Assembly: GCF_900163815.1 (NCBI RefSeq)
Contig: NZ_FUKO01000020.1
Location: 1 to 64,000, forward strand
Origin: Microbacterium esteraromaticum
Lineage (GTDB): Bacteria > Actinomycetota > Actinomycetes > Actinomycetales > Microbacteriaceae
Length of the DNA stretch: 64,000 nucleotides
Direction of reading: 5' to 3'
Part shown: positions 52,997 through 62,739 of the stretch, one piece after another
Numbering within the stretch: the first letter of the stretch is position 1
Layout: each line of letters begins with the position of its first letter
Translations under genes and position numbers: made by a program
Notes under the pieces: generated by a model
What the model was told of the DNA's origin: nothing
Seen by the model: the letters and a program-made list of their open reading frames with translations, nothing else
Database searches by the model: none

Positions 52997-54913
52997 TCAG
53001 CCGTCGATCACCGCGACGAGCTCGTCGAGGAACGCATCGAAGCTGATCGATCGTCGCACGATTCGCTGCACGCTGTCGCGTTCACTGAACACCTCGACGA
53101 ACTGCTCGAACACCGTCTGGAAGGCGTCCCGATCGCCCTCGCTGAACGCGGCGAGCGCGACCACCTGCACTCGTCCGCTCCCCCATGCAACCGACCCGTC
53201 GGCGATGCCGATGGCGATGGCCGTGCGCTGCGCGGTCATCTGCAGTGCGTGCGGCACCGCCAGTGCGTCGGTGAACGCAGTCGATGACATCCGCTCGCGG
53301 GCGATGGTGTTCTCGATGTAGTCCTCGGCGATGAGCCCGGATGCTGCCAGCATCCCACCGAGATGCCGAATGATCTCCACTTCACCCGCATCCGGAAGCG
53401 GCACGACGAAGGCATCGGCGGAGAAGTAGCGCTGCAGCTCGGCGCGCAGCCGCTGCAGTCGCCTGGTGCGCCGAATGCGGGCGGCAGCCTGCTGCACCCG
53501 TTCGATGTCGGCTTCGGCGAGGAAGGGCTGGATGCGCACGATCCTCTCGTCAGAACCAGCTACGGGGATGGTGCTGAGCACGAGGTCGGTATCGAGTTCC
53601 TCCCAGTCGGGATCGACGCTGGTGTCCACCCGGACGACCTCGATGAGCCGTCCCAGCGAACGCGCGACGCTGGAGCGCAGCAGCTCCTGCAGCTCTTGAT
53701 ACCCGGGGCAGACGATCGTCGCGGTGAGGATCGCATCGGCAGCGCGGCTGCGCTCGAGCCGCCCGCCCACGTGCATGGCGATGTACGCGATCTCGTCTTC
53801 CTGCAGCGGCACGCCGAGACGGTCGTGCAGGCCGCTGGCGATCGACACGGCGACCTCGAAGATCATCGGATACGACGATTTCAGCGAGCGGGTGAGGGGG
53901 TTGCGGGTCCACGCCTGCTCCTGCGCGCGTCGCAGGAGGTTCTGCACGTGCAGCGTCAGCCGCAGGATGAAGGCGTCATCGACGAGGTCGACCTGGTAGT
54001 CGCGAGCGGCCTGCACGATCTCAGCGCGCACGGCCTGCTCGACCTCCGGATCGGCACTGCGCGGCATCCGCTGCCGTGCGTGCTCGCCCGGTGTCACGAC
54101 CCTGGTCAGCACGAGGTTCGCCAGGTGCTCCTGGTCTCCCTGCCCCAGCGCCACCCCGAAATGCTCGTTCACGAGTGAAGCGATCATCCGGCCCACCGCT
54201 GGCGCGGCGTCATCGTCGCCCATGGTGCGGCCATCCAGCGCTCGCCCGACGGCCACGCGCTCGGCGGCGATGGTGATGTGCAGAAGCACATCACTGATCG
54301 CGAGCTCGTTGACGAAGTAGCCGAGCGCGCCCAGCTCCCCCACCAGCGCCGCCTTGAACGGACCGATGGCGCGAAGGGGAACGGCTTCCGGCGCGAGCGC
54401 GCGCTGCAGGGCGTCGGCCCGCAGCGGTCCGGCATCCATCTCGTCCTGTGCCAGCCTGCTGAGCAGCCTTCGCAGCGACTGCTCATCGCCGCGCAGACGC
54501 ACACGGTCCCGATCGCGTTCCAGGCGCGCCTGGCCGCCGTCGAGCAGCCCGCGCACCCGCACCAGGTCGTTCTCCAGAGTCGTTTCGCTGACGTGCAGTT
54601 CCAGGGCGATCTCATACACATCGACCCCGTCCGGCTCGTCGATGAGGGTGCGCATGAGCTGATGCAGGCGCGCCCGTGGAGTGCCGACGGCGTCGCCGGC
54701 GCTGCGCGCAGCGGCGACTCCGGGGCCGGCGAGATAGCCGAGCGGGCCGGACTCCACGGCATCCCCGTCAGCGGTGCGGGCGTTGAGCGCGACGACGTAG
54801 GAGCGGATGCTTCGCGGCGTGACCCCGAGCAGATCGGCGAGGCTCGCGGCGGTGGCCCAGGAGTCCTGACGCAGGAGCGCGGCGAGAAGCTGATCCTGAC
54901 GCTGACGCGACAT
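52997..54913 (-). CDS. mtlR: PRD-domain PTS transcriptional activator (MtlR type)
   Basis: This 638-residue activator has an HTH at the N-terminus (ASLADLLGVTPRSIRSYVVAL), a second HTH (VYEIALELHVSETTLENDLVRVRGLL) and two PTS regulation domains with conserved histidines (for example VNEHFG and YIAMHVGG). An EIIB-like domain (ATIVCPGYQELQELL) and a C-terminal EIIA domain with VPHAL follow. This is the MtlR/LicR architecture, in which phosphorylation by PTS proteins sets activity. It is divergent from the mannitol operon. ATG 54913 is used; the frame is open further but enters the operon promoter. Confidence 0.9.
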   Translation of the reverse strand: MSRQRQDQLLAALLRQDSWATAASLADLLGVTPRSIRSYVVALNARTADGDAVESGPLGYLAGPGVAAARSAGDAVGTPRARLHQLMRTLIDEPDGVDVYEIALELHVSETTLENDLVRVRGLLDGGQARLERDRDRVRLRGDEQSLRRLLSRLAQDEMDAGPLRADALQRALAPEAVPLRAIGPFKAALVGELGALGYFVNELAISDVLLHITIAAERVAVGRALDGRTMGDDDAAPAVGRMIASLVNEHFGVALGQGDQEHLANLVLTRVVTPGEHARQRMPRSADPEVEQAVRAEIVQAARDYQVDLVDDAFILRLTLHVQNLLRRAQEQAWTRNPLTRSLKSSYPMIFEVAVSIASGLHDRLGVPLQEDEIAYIAMHVGGRLERSRAADAILTATIVCPGYQELQELLRSSVARSLGRLIEVVRVDTSVDPDWEELDTDLVLSTIPVAGSDERIVRIQPFLAEADIERVQQAAARIRRTRRLQRLRAELQRYFSADAFVVPLPDAGEVEIIRHLGGMLAASGLIAEDYIENTIARERMSSTAFTDALAVPHALQMTAQRTAIAIGIADGSVAWGSGRVQVVALAAFSEGDRDAFQTVFEQFVEVFSERDSVQRIVRRSISFDAFLDELVAVIDG

Positions 54914-54979
54914 CAGTCTGCTCCCGTCCTGTTCGATTGCCCGTGCGCCTCCATGATGCCAGCCGCCCGACCCCTGTGG

Positions 54980-54998
54980 GCGGAAACCCGCGTTCCGC
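54980..54998. promoter_or_regulatory. Candidate operator of the mannitol operon
   Basis: GCGGAA (54980-54985) and TTCCGC (54993-54998) form a perfect inverted repeat with a seven-base spacer in the 164-bp divergent promoter between the activator and the PTS genes. It may be the activator's binding site. Confidence 0.4.
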
Positions 54999-55077
54999 AG
55001 GGCAGGAAAGAAGGTTGCTGGAAGAACGCTGAGTGTCCTGTGCAGACTGGTGTCTCCGAGTGGGAAAAGGGACATCG

Positions 55078-55401
55078 ATGAAGATCCTCGTGGTGTGCGG
55101 AGCAGGCGCGTCGAGCACTTTCGTGGCGCAGCGGCTCGCCCGTGGCGCGGCGTCCGCCGGACTCGCGTGGACCGTCGAGGCGGGCACCGAGCACACCGCA
55201 CTGGCGTCCACCGGCATAGATGTCGTATTGGTCGGCCCGCACATCGCCGATCGCGCGGAAGGCATCCGCTCGGCGCTCTCCGGCCGCTCGCACGTGCTCC
55301 CCCTCCCTGACGACGCTTTCCGAGATTTCGACGGCAGCCGCACCCTGCGCCTCGTCCGCGATGCGATCACCGCGTCGCCCGATCAGAAGGAATCACCATG
55401 A
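55078..55401 (+). CDS. Stand-alone EIIB protein, lactose/cellobiose type
   Basis: This 107-residue protein starts MKILVVCGAGASSTFVAQRLARG, in which Cys7 is the phosphorylation site of lactose/cellobiose-type EIIB proteins. No matching EIIA or EIIC of that type is visible in the window. It is the first gene of the mannitol PTS operon, overlapping the HPr gene by four bases. It may serve as a phosphate relay or as a regulatory input for the PRD activator. Confidence 0.8.
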   Translation: MKILVVCGAGASSTFVAQRLARGAASAGLAWTVEAGTEHTALASTGIDVVLVGPHIADRAEGIRSALSGRSHVLPLPDDAFRDFDGSRTLRLVRDAITASPDQKESP

Positions 55402-55676
55402 CCGCCTCTTCCCGCACCGTCCGCGTCGGCTCCTCGCACGGACTGCATGCGCGCCCCGCGAAGCTGTTCGCGCAGGCGGCCAAGGCCTCCGGCATCGCGG
55501 TGACCATCGCGAAGGATGCCGGCACGCCGGTGAACGCCGCCAGCATCCTCAGCGTCATCGCACTCGGCATCGACTTCGGCGACCACGTCGTCATCGCCGC
55601 CGACGGCGACAATGCCGAGAGCGTGCTGGACGATCTCACCGAGTTGCTCACCACCGACCATGATGAGGGCGCATGA
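55398..55676 (+). CDS. ptsH: HPr phosphocarrier protein
   Basis: This 92-residue HPr has SSHGLHARPAKLFAQAA with the active histidine H17, and VNAASILSVIALGI with a Ser at the regulatory position. It accepts phosphate from EI and passes it to EIIA domains. It overlaps the EIIB and EI genes by four bases on each side, so stoichiometry is linked by coupling. Confidence 0.93.
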   Translation: MTASSRTVRVGSSHGLHARPAKLFAQAAKASGIAVTIAKDAGTPVNAASILSVIALGIDFGDHVVIAADGDNAESVLDDLTELLTTDHDEGA

Positions 55677-57328
55677 GCACCCTGCGCGGTGTCGGCATCG
55701 GCCAGGGTGTCGCGACCGGTCCGGTCGTGCGCATGGGCGAAGCGCTGCCGGCCCCCGAGAAGCAGACCAGCACGATCGGCGCCGATGCGGAGCGCATCCG
55801 CGCCCGCGATGCAGTGGCCGACGTCGCCTCCGAGCTGCAGGAGCGTGCAGATGCTGCCGGTGGCGCCGCACAGGATGTCCTCGAGGCGCAGGCGATGATC
55901 GCCGAAGACCCCTCGCTGCAGGACGAGATCGATGCGCGGCTCGATGAGGGCAGCACCGCCGAATGGGCCGTGCACGATGCCTTCGCCGGGTTCCGCACGA
56001 CGCTCGAGGCCGTCGGCGGATACCTCGGCGAGCGCGCCGCGGATCTCGATGACATCGCCCAGCGCGTGCTCGCGCGGCTGCAGGGCGTGTCCGCCCCCGG
56101 TGTCCCCGATCCCGGGCATCCGTTCGTCCTGGTCGCCCGCGGCCTCGCACCGGCCGATACCGCGCTGCTGAACCTCGACCAGGTGCTCGCGCTGATCACC
56201 TCCGATGGCGGGCCCACCTCGCACACGGCGATCCTGGCGCGCGCGAAGGGCATCGTCGCGATCGTGGGAGTGGTCGACGCGGCATCTCTCGCCGATGGTC
56301 AGACGGTGATCGTCGATGCCGCCGCAGGCAGTGTGAATGATGCACCGACAGCCGCAGAGGTCCAAGGCGTCGCCGAGCGTCTCGCCGCTCGTGAAGCCGA
56401 GGATGCGGCCCCGCCCGAGCCCGGCGCGCTCGCCGACGGCACCGCGGTCAATCTTCTCGCCAACCTCGGCAAGCCCGGCGATGCAGCGGATGCCGTCGCC
56501 CGCGGCGCGGAGGGTGTGGGTCTGTTCCGCACCGAGTTCCTGTTCCTGTCCTCCGCACAGGCGCCGACGATCGAGCAGCAGCGCGCCGCGTACATCGAGC
56601 TGCTCGCGGCTTTCGAAGGCAAGAAGGTCGTCGTGCGGCTGCTCGATGCCGGTGCCGACAAGCCGCTCGCCTTCCTCAACGATGCGCACGAGGAGAACCC
56701 CGCTCTGGGCCTGCGCGGCCTGCGAGCCCTGCGCGCCAGCGAGGACATCCTGCGCGAGCAGCTCACGGCGCTCGCCGAGGCGGATGCCGCCACGGCCGCC
56801 GACCTCTGGGTGATGGCGCCGATGGTGACCACCGTCGAGGAGACCGAGTACTTCACCACCCTGGCGAAGGATTACGGGCTGAAGACCACCGGCGTCATGG
56901 TCGAGGTGCCGGCGAGCGCGCTGCTTGCCGACCAGGTGCTGCTGCACGCCGACTTCGCCTCTATCGGCACGAACGACCTCACCCAGTACACGATGGCGGC
57001 CGACCGACTGCTCGGGTCTGTGGCGTCGTTCCAGGATCCGTGGCATCCGGCCGTGCTCCGCCTGGTTCGCGAGGTCGGCGAGGCCGGCGCACGCCGTGGC
57101 AAGCCCGTCGGCATCTGCGGGGAAGCCGCCGCCGACCCGCTGCTGGCGGTCGTGCTCATCGGCCTCGGTGCGACGAGCCTCTCCATGGCTCCGGCCGCCC
57201 TGGCCGATGTGCGCCGGATGATCGCGACCCACACGCTCGACGATGCGAAGCGCATCGCCGCCGCCGCACTGGACACCTCTGACGCTGACGCCGCACGCGA
57301 GGCCGCGCGCAGCGCTGCTCAGCGCTGA
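55673..57328 (+). CDS. ptsI: PTS enzyme I
   Basis: This 551-residue enzyme takes phosphate from PEP and gives it to HPr. The active histidine is H184 in GGPTSHTAILARAKG. The C-terminal PEP-binding barrel has GVGLFRTEFLFL, GLRGLRALRASEDILREQL, APMVTTVEETEYF and IGTNDLTQYTMAADR plus CGEAAADPLL. It is the only EI seen in the window. A 65-bp gap with no terminator separates it from mtlA. Confidence 0.95.
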   Translation: MSTLRGVGIGQGVATGPVVRMGEALPAPEKQTSTIGADAERIRARDAVADVASELQERADAAGGAAQDVLEAQAMIAEDPSLQDEIDARLDEGSTAEWAVHDAFAGFRTTLEAVGGYLGERAADLDDIAQRVLARLQGVSAPGVPDPGHPFVLVARGLAPADTALLNLDQVLALITSDGGPTSHTAILARAKGIVAIVGVVDAASLADGQTVIVDAAAGSVNDAPTAAEVQGVAERLAAREAEDAAPPEPGALADGTAVNLLANLGKPGDAADAVARGAEGVGLFRTEFLFLSSAQAPTIEQQRAAYIELLAAFEGKKVVVRLLDAGADKPLAFLNDAHEENPALGLRGLRALRASEDILREQLTALAEADAATAADLWVMAPMVTTVEETEYFTTLAKDYGLKTTGVMVEVPASALLADQVLLHADFASIGTNDLTQYTMAADRLLGSVASFQDPWHPAVLRLVREVGEAGARRGKPVGICGEAAADPLLAVVLIGLGATSLSMAPAALADVRRMIATHTLDDAKRIAAAALDTSDADAAREAARSAAQR

Positions 57329-57393
57329 CGATCCGACATGCACCCACCCCGCACCACGACCACTCACGCACACCCGACGAGAAAGAGAAAATC

Positions 57394-58992
57394 ATGACGA
57401 CGACGTCATCGCCCGGATCCGGGCTGAGCAAGGCCCGACTGGGCGTTCAGCGCTTCGGCACCTTCCTCTCCGGCATGATCATGCCGAACATCGCAGCCTT
57501 CATCGCCTGGGGCTTCATCACGATGCTGTTCATCTCCGCCGGCTGGCTCGGTGGCTGGTATCCTGTCGCGGATCTGCTCGGCGGTTTCGGCGACGCCGCC
57601 CAGATCAACTGGCCGGGCGCCATGACGGCACTCGCTCAGGATGCCGACGGGGCGACGTTCTCGCAGTACGTCGGTCTGGTCGGACCGATGATCACCTACC
57701 TGCTCCCGCTGCTCATCGCCAACACTGCCGGTCGGATGATCCACGGCGAGCGCGGCGGCGTGGTCGCGACCATCGCCACGATGGGCGTCATCGTCGGCAC
57801 CAGCATCCCGATGTTCCTCGGCGCGATGATCATGGGACCGTTCGCTGCTCTGATGACCAAGTGGATGGACCGACTCTGGGAGGGCAAGATCAAGCCCGGC
57901 TTCGAGATGCTGGTCAACAACTTCTCGGCCGGCATCCTCGGCATGCTGCTGTCGATTCTCGGGTTCTTCGTCTTCGGCCCGGTCATCATCGGCGTCAGCA
58001 ATGTGCTCGGCGGCGCCGTCGCCTGGCTGGTCTCGCTGCATCTGCTCCCGCTCGCGTCGATCATCGTCGAGCCCGCGAAGGTGCTGTTCCTGAACAACGC
58101 CATCAACCACGGCGTGTTCACTCCGCTCGGACTCGAGCAGGTGACAGAAGCCGGCAAGTCGATCCTGTTCCTGATCGAGGCCAACCCCGGCCCCGGTGCG
58201 GGCCTGCTGCTCGCCTTCTCCTTCTTCGGCGTGGGGCTGGCGAAATCGTCCGCACCGGGCGCGCTGGTGATCCAGTTCCTCGGCGGCATCCACGAGATCT
58301 ACTTCCCCTACGCACTGGCCAAGCCGATGACCATCCTGGCGCTGATCGCCGGCGGTGCCACCGGTGTCGCCACGAACATGGTGCTCGGCGGAGGCCTGGC
58401 ATTCCCCGCCGCGCCCGGCAGCATCATCGCGGTCACCGCGGCAGCATCCGGCCCCGCCGCGGGCGGTATCGGCAACCTGCTGGTCGTCTACCTGTCGGTG
58501 GTTCTCGCCGCGGCCGTCACCTTCCTCATCACCGCGGTCATTCTGCGCGCATCGCACAAGCGCGACCTCGCCGCAGAGGGCGCCGGCGCCGATTCGTTCG
58601 GTGCGGCCATCTCGCAGACCACCGCGAACAAGGGCAAGGAGTCGAGCGTGCTCGGCACCCTGGGCGCCCCGGCCGCTGCCGCGACGGCCAGCGCGACGAC
58701 GCCGATCCGCACCGTCGTCTTCGCCTGCGATGCCGGCATGGGCTCGTCCGCCATGGGCGCCAGCGTGCTGCGCAATAAGATCAAGAAGGCGGGCATCGAG
58801 GGCGTCACCGTCACCAACCAGGCCATCGCGAATCTCGACGGCACGGCTGATCTGGTGATCACCCAGCAGCAGCTGACCGATCGCGCCACGGCGAAGTCGC
58901 CGAATTCGATCCATGTGTCTGTCGACAATTTCATGAACTCGCCGAAGTACGACGAGGTCGTCGAGATGGTCCGAAACCAGGAGGAGAAATGA
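57394..58992 (+). CDS. mtlA: PTS mannitol transporter EIICB
   Basis: The 532-residue permease has an N-terminal EIIC domain of about eight helices (GTFLSGMIMPNIAAFIAWGFITMLF; NNAINHGVFTPLGLEQ; GGIHEIYFPYALAKP). A linker joins it to a C-terminal EIIB domain with the phospho-cysteine in FACDAGMGSSAMGASVL. It lacks the EIIA domain, which is encoded separately downstream (58989). It imports mannitol as mannitol 1-phosphate. Confidence 0.95.
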   Translation: MTTTSSPGSGLSKARLGVQRFGTFLSGMIMPNIAAFIAWGFITMLFISAGWLGGWYPVADLLGGFGDAAQINWPGAMTALAQDADGATFSQYVGLVGPMITYLLPLLIANTAGRMIHGERGGVVATIATMGVIVGTSIPMFLGAMIMGPFAALMTKWMDRLWEGKIKPGFEMLVNNFSAGILGMLLSILGFFVFGPVIIGVSNVLGGAVAWLVSLHLLPLASIIVEPAKVLFLNNAINHGVFTPLGLEQVTEAGKSILFLIEANPGPGAGLLLAFSFFGVGLAKSSAPGALVIQFLGGIHEIYFPYALAKPMTILALIAGGATGVATNMVLGGGLAFPAAPGSIIAVTAAASGPAAGGIGNLLVVYLSVVLAAAVTFLITAVILRASHKRDLAAEGAGADSFGAAISQTTANKGKESSVLGTLGAPAAAATASATTPIRTVVFACDAGMGSSAMGASVLRNKIKKAGIEGVTVTNQAIANLDGTADLVITQQQLTDRATAKSPNSIHVSVDNFMNSPKYDEVVEMVRNQEEK

Positions 58993-59423
58993 GCGTTCTG
59001 ACTCTCGATCGGGTCCGCATCCACGCGGGTTCCGCCACGCGTGACGAGGCTCTGCAGGAGGCGGCGGATGCCCTCGTCGCCGCGGGAGCCGTCACCGGCG
59101 ACTATCTCGCCGCGATGCATGCCCGTGAAGAGACCGTCTCGACCTTCATGGGCAACGGTCTGGCGATTCCGCACGGCACCAACGACGCGAAGGACGCCGT
59201 GCTGGGCTCGGCTCTCAGCGTCGTCCGCTATGATGGTGGAGTCGACTGGGCCGGCGAGCAGGCGACCTTCGTGATCGGCATCGCGGGGAAAGACGGTGAG
59301 CACCTGGAGATCCTGTCCCAGATCGCCATCCTGTTCTCCGATGATGATGACGTGGCGCGACTGAACGCCGCGTCCACCCCGGAGGAGCTCTTCGAGCTTC
59401 TCTCCGCCGTGAACGAGTCTTAA
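58989..59423 (+). CDS. mtlF: PTS mannitol EIIA protein
   Basis: This 144-residue EIIA has the phospho-histidine in NGLAIPHGTNDAK (H62) and the motif STFMGNG before it. It hands phosphate from HPr to the EIIB domain of MtlA. It overlaps mtlA by four bases and precedes mtlD by 12 bp. Confidence 0.95.
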   Translation: MSVLTLDRVRIHAGSATRDEALQEAADALVAAGAVTGDYLAAMHAREETVSTFMGNGLAIPHGTNDAKDAVLGSALSVVRYDGGVDWAGEQATFVIGIAGKDGEHLEILSQIAILFSDDDDVARLNAASTPEELFELLSAVNES

Positions 59424-59435
59424 GGGGCCGGAGAG

Positions 59436-60593
59436 ATGAAAGCCGTCCACTTCGGCGCCGGAAACATCGGGCGCGGCTTCGTCGGTCTGCTGCTGCACGA
59501 GGGCGGATACGAGCTGGTGTTCTCCGACGTCGCCGGGGCTCTGGTCGATGCCATCAACGACGCCGACAGCTATACGGTGCACGAGGCGGGTGCGGGCGGC
59601 GTCGACACAGTGGTGACCGGGTTCCGGGCGATCAACAGCGCCGCGGACCCGGAATCTCTGATCGCCGAGATCGCGGATGCCGATGTCATCACCACCGCTG
59701 TCGGCCCGACCGTGCTGCGGTTCGTGGCCGCTCCCATCATCGACGGCCTGCGGCAGCGCGAGGCAGGGGCGCCGCCGGTGCAGATCATGGCCTGCGAGAA
59801 CGCGATCGGCGCGACGGATCTGCTGAAAGAGGAGATCATCGCCCGTGCGGGCGATGACTGGGAAGGTCTCGCCGGTCGAGCGGTGTTCGCGAACACCGCC
59901 GTCGACCGCATCGTGCCGGGGCATCCGGCCGGCGAGGGCATCGATGTCACCGTGGAGCCGTTCTTCGAGTGGGCGATCGAACGAGGCCCCTTCGGCGACA
60001 ACCCGCCGAACATCCCCCGGGCGCACTTCGTCGATGACCTCGCCCCCTACATCGAGCGCAAGCTCTTCACGGTGAACACCGGGCACGCGACGACGGCGTA
60101 TCTCGGCGCTCAGGCCGGTATCGAGCAAATCTCCGATGCCCTCGCCGACGAGTCCATCGCCGCCCGGGTGACCGCGACCCTCGAGGAGACCTCGGCGCTG
60201 CTGGTCGCCAAGCACGAGTTCGATCCGGGAGAGATCGCCGAGTATCGGACGACGATCCTGCATCGCTTCGCGAACCCGGCGCTCGCAGACACGGTCTGGC
60301 GGGTCGGACGTCAGCCGCTGCGCAAGCTCTCGCGGCACGATCGGTTCATCGGTCCCGCAGCTGAGGCCGCCGAGCGCGGACTCAGCGTCACGGCGCTGCT
60401 GGATGCCATCCGCGCGGCGCTCGCCTTCGAGGACCCCGCGGACGAGCAGTCGGTTCAGCTGCAGCAGATGCTGCGCACGCAGGATGCCACCGAGCTCGCC
60501 ATGGAGATCACCGGCCTCGATGCGCAGCATCCGCTCTTCCCCGCCGTGCGCGAGGTGTTCACCGCTCGCGCAGCGGAGGTCGCAGGCCGCTGA
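59436..60593 (+). CDS. mtlD: Mannitol-1-phosphate 5-dehydrogenase
   Basis: The 385-residue enzyme oxidises mannitol 1-phosphate to fructose 6-phosphate with NAD. The N-terminal Rossmann motif is VHFGAGNIGRGFVG, the polyol-dehydrogenase catalytic region is ERKLFTVNTGHATTAYLG, and ACENAIGATDLLKE is also conserved. GGGGCCGGAGAG precedes the ATG. It closes the mannitol pathway in this operon. Confidence 0.95.
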   Translation: MKAVHFGAGNIGRGFVGLLLHEGGYELVFSDVAGALVDAINDADSYTVHEAGAGGVDTVVTGFRAINSAADPESLIAEIADADVITTAVGPTVLRFVAAPIIDGLRQREAGAPPVQIMACENAIGATDLLKEEIIARAGDDWEGLAGRAVFANTAVDRIVPGHPAGEGIDVTVEPFFEWAIERGPFGDNPPNIPRAHFVDDLAPYIERKLFTVNTGHATTAYLGAQAGIEQISDALADESIAARVTATLEETSALLVAKHEFDPGEIAEYRTTILHRFANPALADTVWRVGRQPLRKLSRHDRFIGPAAEAAERGLSVTALLDAIRAALAFEDPADEQSVQLQQMLRTQDATELAMEITGLDAQHPLFPAVREVFTARAAEVAGR

Positions 60594-60637
60594 GGGCAGC
60601 GGTGGGCAGGCCGGCGAACCGGCTACGCTCGGGATCG

Positions 60638-61360
60638 ATGCTCCTGCTCACCGCTCTGGCGACCATCGTCGCCGCCATCATCCAGCGCGTCACCGGTCTG
60701 GCCTTCGTCCTCGTGCTGATCGGGCCGATCGTGCTCGTCTACGGCCCCGTCGAGGGCGTCACCGTCGCCGTGCTCCTGGCCGTCGTCGCATCGCTCACCG
60801 CCCTTCCGAGCGCCTGGCCAGACATCGACTGGCGCCGCTCCCTCTGGCTTCTCGGTGCCGGGTTGCTTGCCGCGCCGTTCGGTGCGCTCACCGCCACGCT
60901 CTTGCCCGAAACAGCGCTGCTGTTCATGATCGGAGGGATGGGCGTGTTGGCGCTCAGCGCGCAGCACCTCGGTCCCATCGCCCGCCAGGTCAACGGCAGG
61001 CGTGGCGCGATCGGAGCGGGAGCAGTCGCTGGTTTCATGCACGCCTCCAGCGGTCTGTCCGGGCCCGCCCTGGCCTCCTTCGCGCTCGGCGACGGCTGGT
61101 CGCAGCGCCCGTTCGCGGCAAGTGCTCAGGTCATCTTCCTCGGCTACGGCACGGCGTCGGTCGCGCTGCGAGGCCTGCCGACGACAACCGCGCCGACAGA
61201 TCTCCTCGTCCTCGCCGCCTGCACCGCGGGTGGGATGCTCCTCGGGGCATTCGCTGCGCGCCGTGTGCCGTTGGCGCTGGCGCGGCGGGTGATGCTGCTC
61301 TGCGCCTGGGCCGGCACGCTCGTGCTGCTGGCGCGCGCGGTCATCGCGCTGTTCATCTGA
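60638..61360 (+). CDS. TauE/SafE-family membrane permease
   Basis: This 240-residue protein has about eight hydrophobic helices; IQRVTGLAFVLVLIGPIVL and the duplicated GFMHASSGLSGPALASFAL are typical of the TauE/SafE family. Such proteins export sulphite or organosulphonates, but specificity here is unknown. ATG 60638 starts MLLLTALATIV. It follows mtlD by 44 bp on the same strand and may be read from the same transcript. Confidence 0.82.
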   Translation: MLLLTALATIVAAIIQRVTGLAFVLVLIGPIVLVYGPVEGVTVAVLLAVVASLTALPSAWPDIDWRRSLWLLGAGLLAAPFGALTATLLPETALLFMIGGMGVLALSAQHLGPIARQVNGRRGAIGAGAVAGFMHASSGLSGPALASFALGDGWSQRPFAASAQVIFLGYGTASVALRGLPTTTAPTDLLVLAACTAGGMLLGAFAARRVPLALARRVMLLCAWAGTLVLLARAVIALFI

Positions 61361-61452
61361 GCTGATCAGCCGGTACGATCGGGGCATTGCGCGAACCCGA
61401 TCGCGCGATCTCAGCGCATGACCCTGATTGCACGGAGCGGTGCAGGAGCGAC

Positions 61453-62739
61453 ATGAACAGATATGCCGTGATCGGTGCTGGCCCCTCCGGACTGGCCGCC
61501 GCCCGCGCTCTGCAGCAGCAGGGCATCGCCGTCGAAGGCTACGAGGCTTCTGCAGGCGTCGGCGGACTGTGGGACATCGACAACCCGCGCAGCACGATGT
61601 ACTCCTCCGCGCACCTGATCTCGTCGCGCACGACGACCGAGTTCCGCGAGTTCCCGATGGCATCCGACGTCGACTACCCCGGCCATCGGGTGCTGAAGAG
61701 CTACTTCGACGCCTATGCCGATGAGTTCGGCCTGCGCGCCCTCTTCCGCTTTCACACGAAGGTCACCCAGCTCGACCGGCTCACCGGTCCCGAGGGCGGC
61801 TGGATGCTGCACGCCGAGGGCGCACCCGCACGGCGCTACGACGGCGTCATTCTCGCCAACGGCACCCTCGCGACGCCGAATGCACCGAGCTTCCCCGGAT
61901 CGTTCTCCGGCGAGATCACGCACACCAGCGGGTACAAGCGCCCCGAGCAACTCGGCGGCCGCCGCGTGCTCATCATCGGCGCGGGCAACTCCGGATGCGA
62001 TATCGCTGTCGACGCGGTGCATCATGCGGCCTCCGTCGACATGAGCGTGCGCCGCGGCTACTACTTCGTTCCCCGCTACGTGTTCGGCCGGCCCAGCGAC
62101 ACCCTCAACCAGGGCCGCCCGCTGCCTGCCCGACTCAAACAGCTCATCGATACGAGGGTGCTGCGCGCATTCACCGGGGATCCCGTCCGCTTCGGCTTCC
62201 CAAAGCCCGACTACCGCATCTACGAGTCGCATCCGATCGTGAACACCATGATCCTGAACCACCTCGGCCAGGGCGACCTGCGCATCAGGCCCGATATCGA
62301 ACGCTTCGACGGCGACACCGTGCATTTCCGCGACGGATCCTCCGGCGAGTACGACCTGATCCTGCTCGCCACCGGCTACAGCCTCGATTACCCGTTCGTG
62401 GCTCGCGAGCATCTGCACTGGGAGGGGGCATCCCCCCGACTCTTCCTGAACATCTTCCCGCCGTCATTCAACGGCCTGTACGTCGTAGGCATGATCGAGG
62501 CCTCCGGCATCGGCTGGCAGGGCCGGTACGAGCAGGCAGAGCTGCTCGCCGCCTATCTGGCTGCCGTCGAGCATGCGCCGAAGGCAGCCGAAGCGTTCCG
62601 TGCGCGGGTCACCGGTCGCCCCTGGCCGGACACCACCGGCGGATACCGCTATCTGGGCCTGGACCGGATGTCCTACTACGTCAACAAAGACGCCTACCGC
62701 TCCGCGGTGCGCACCGCGATCCGCAGCCTGGAGGCATGA
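61453..62739 (+). CDS. Flavin-containing monooxygenase-like NAD(P)/FAD oxidoreductase
   Basis: This 428-residue flavoprotein has an FAD motif GAGPSGLAAARAL at the N-terminus and an NADP motif IIGAGNSGCDIAVDA in the middle. FMO-type features include EFREFPM and the ATGYSLDYPF segment that precedes the C-terminal substrate part. It probably inserts one oxygen into a small lipophilic substrate or oxidises N, S or ketone groups. ATG 61453 with AGGAG just upstream is the start. It overlaps the following transporter by ATGA, which suggests a substrate taken up by that transporter. Confidence 0.85.
   Translation: MNRYAVIGAGPSGLAAARALQQQGIAVEGYEASAGVGGLWDIDNPRSTMYSSAHLISSRTTTEFREFPMASDVDYPGHRVLKSYFDAYADEFGLRALFRFHTKVTQLDRLTGPEGGWMLHAEGAPARRYDGVILANGTLATPNAPSFPGSFSGEITHTSGYKRPEQLGGRRVLIIGAGNSGCDIAVDAVHHAASVDMSVRRGYYFVPRYVFGRPSDTLNQGRPLPARLKQLIDTRVLRAFTGDPVRFGFPKPDYRIYESHPIVNTMILNHLGQGDLRIRPDIERFDGDTVHFRDGSSGEYDLILLATGYSLDYPFVAREHLHWEGASPRLFLNIFPPSFNGLYVVGMIEASGIGWQGRYEQAELLAAYLAAVEHAPKAAEAFRARVTGRPWPDTTGGYRYLGLDRMSYYVNKDAYRSAVRTAIRSLEA

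Noticed and set aside
58488..60530. 680-codon minus-strand frame across mtlA, mtlF and mtlD
   Set aside because: Shadow of three well-supported genes on the plus strand; composition is Arg/Gly/His-rich as expected for antisense of GC-rich genes.
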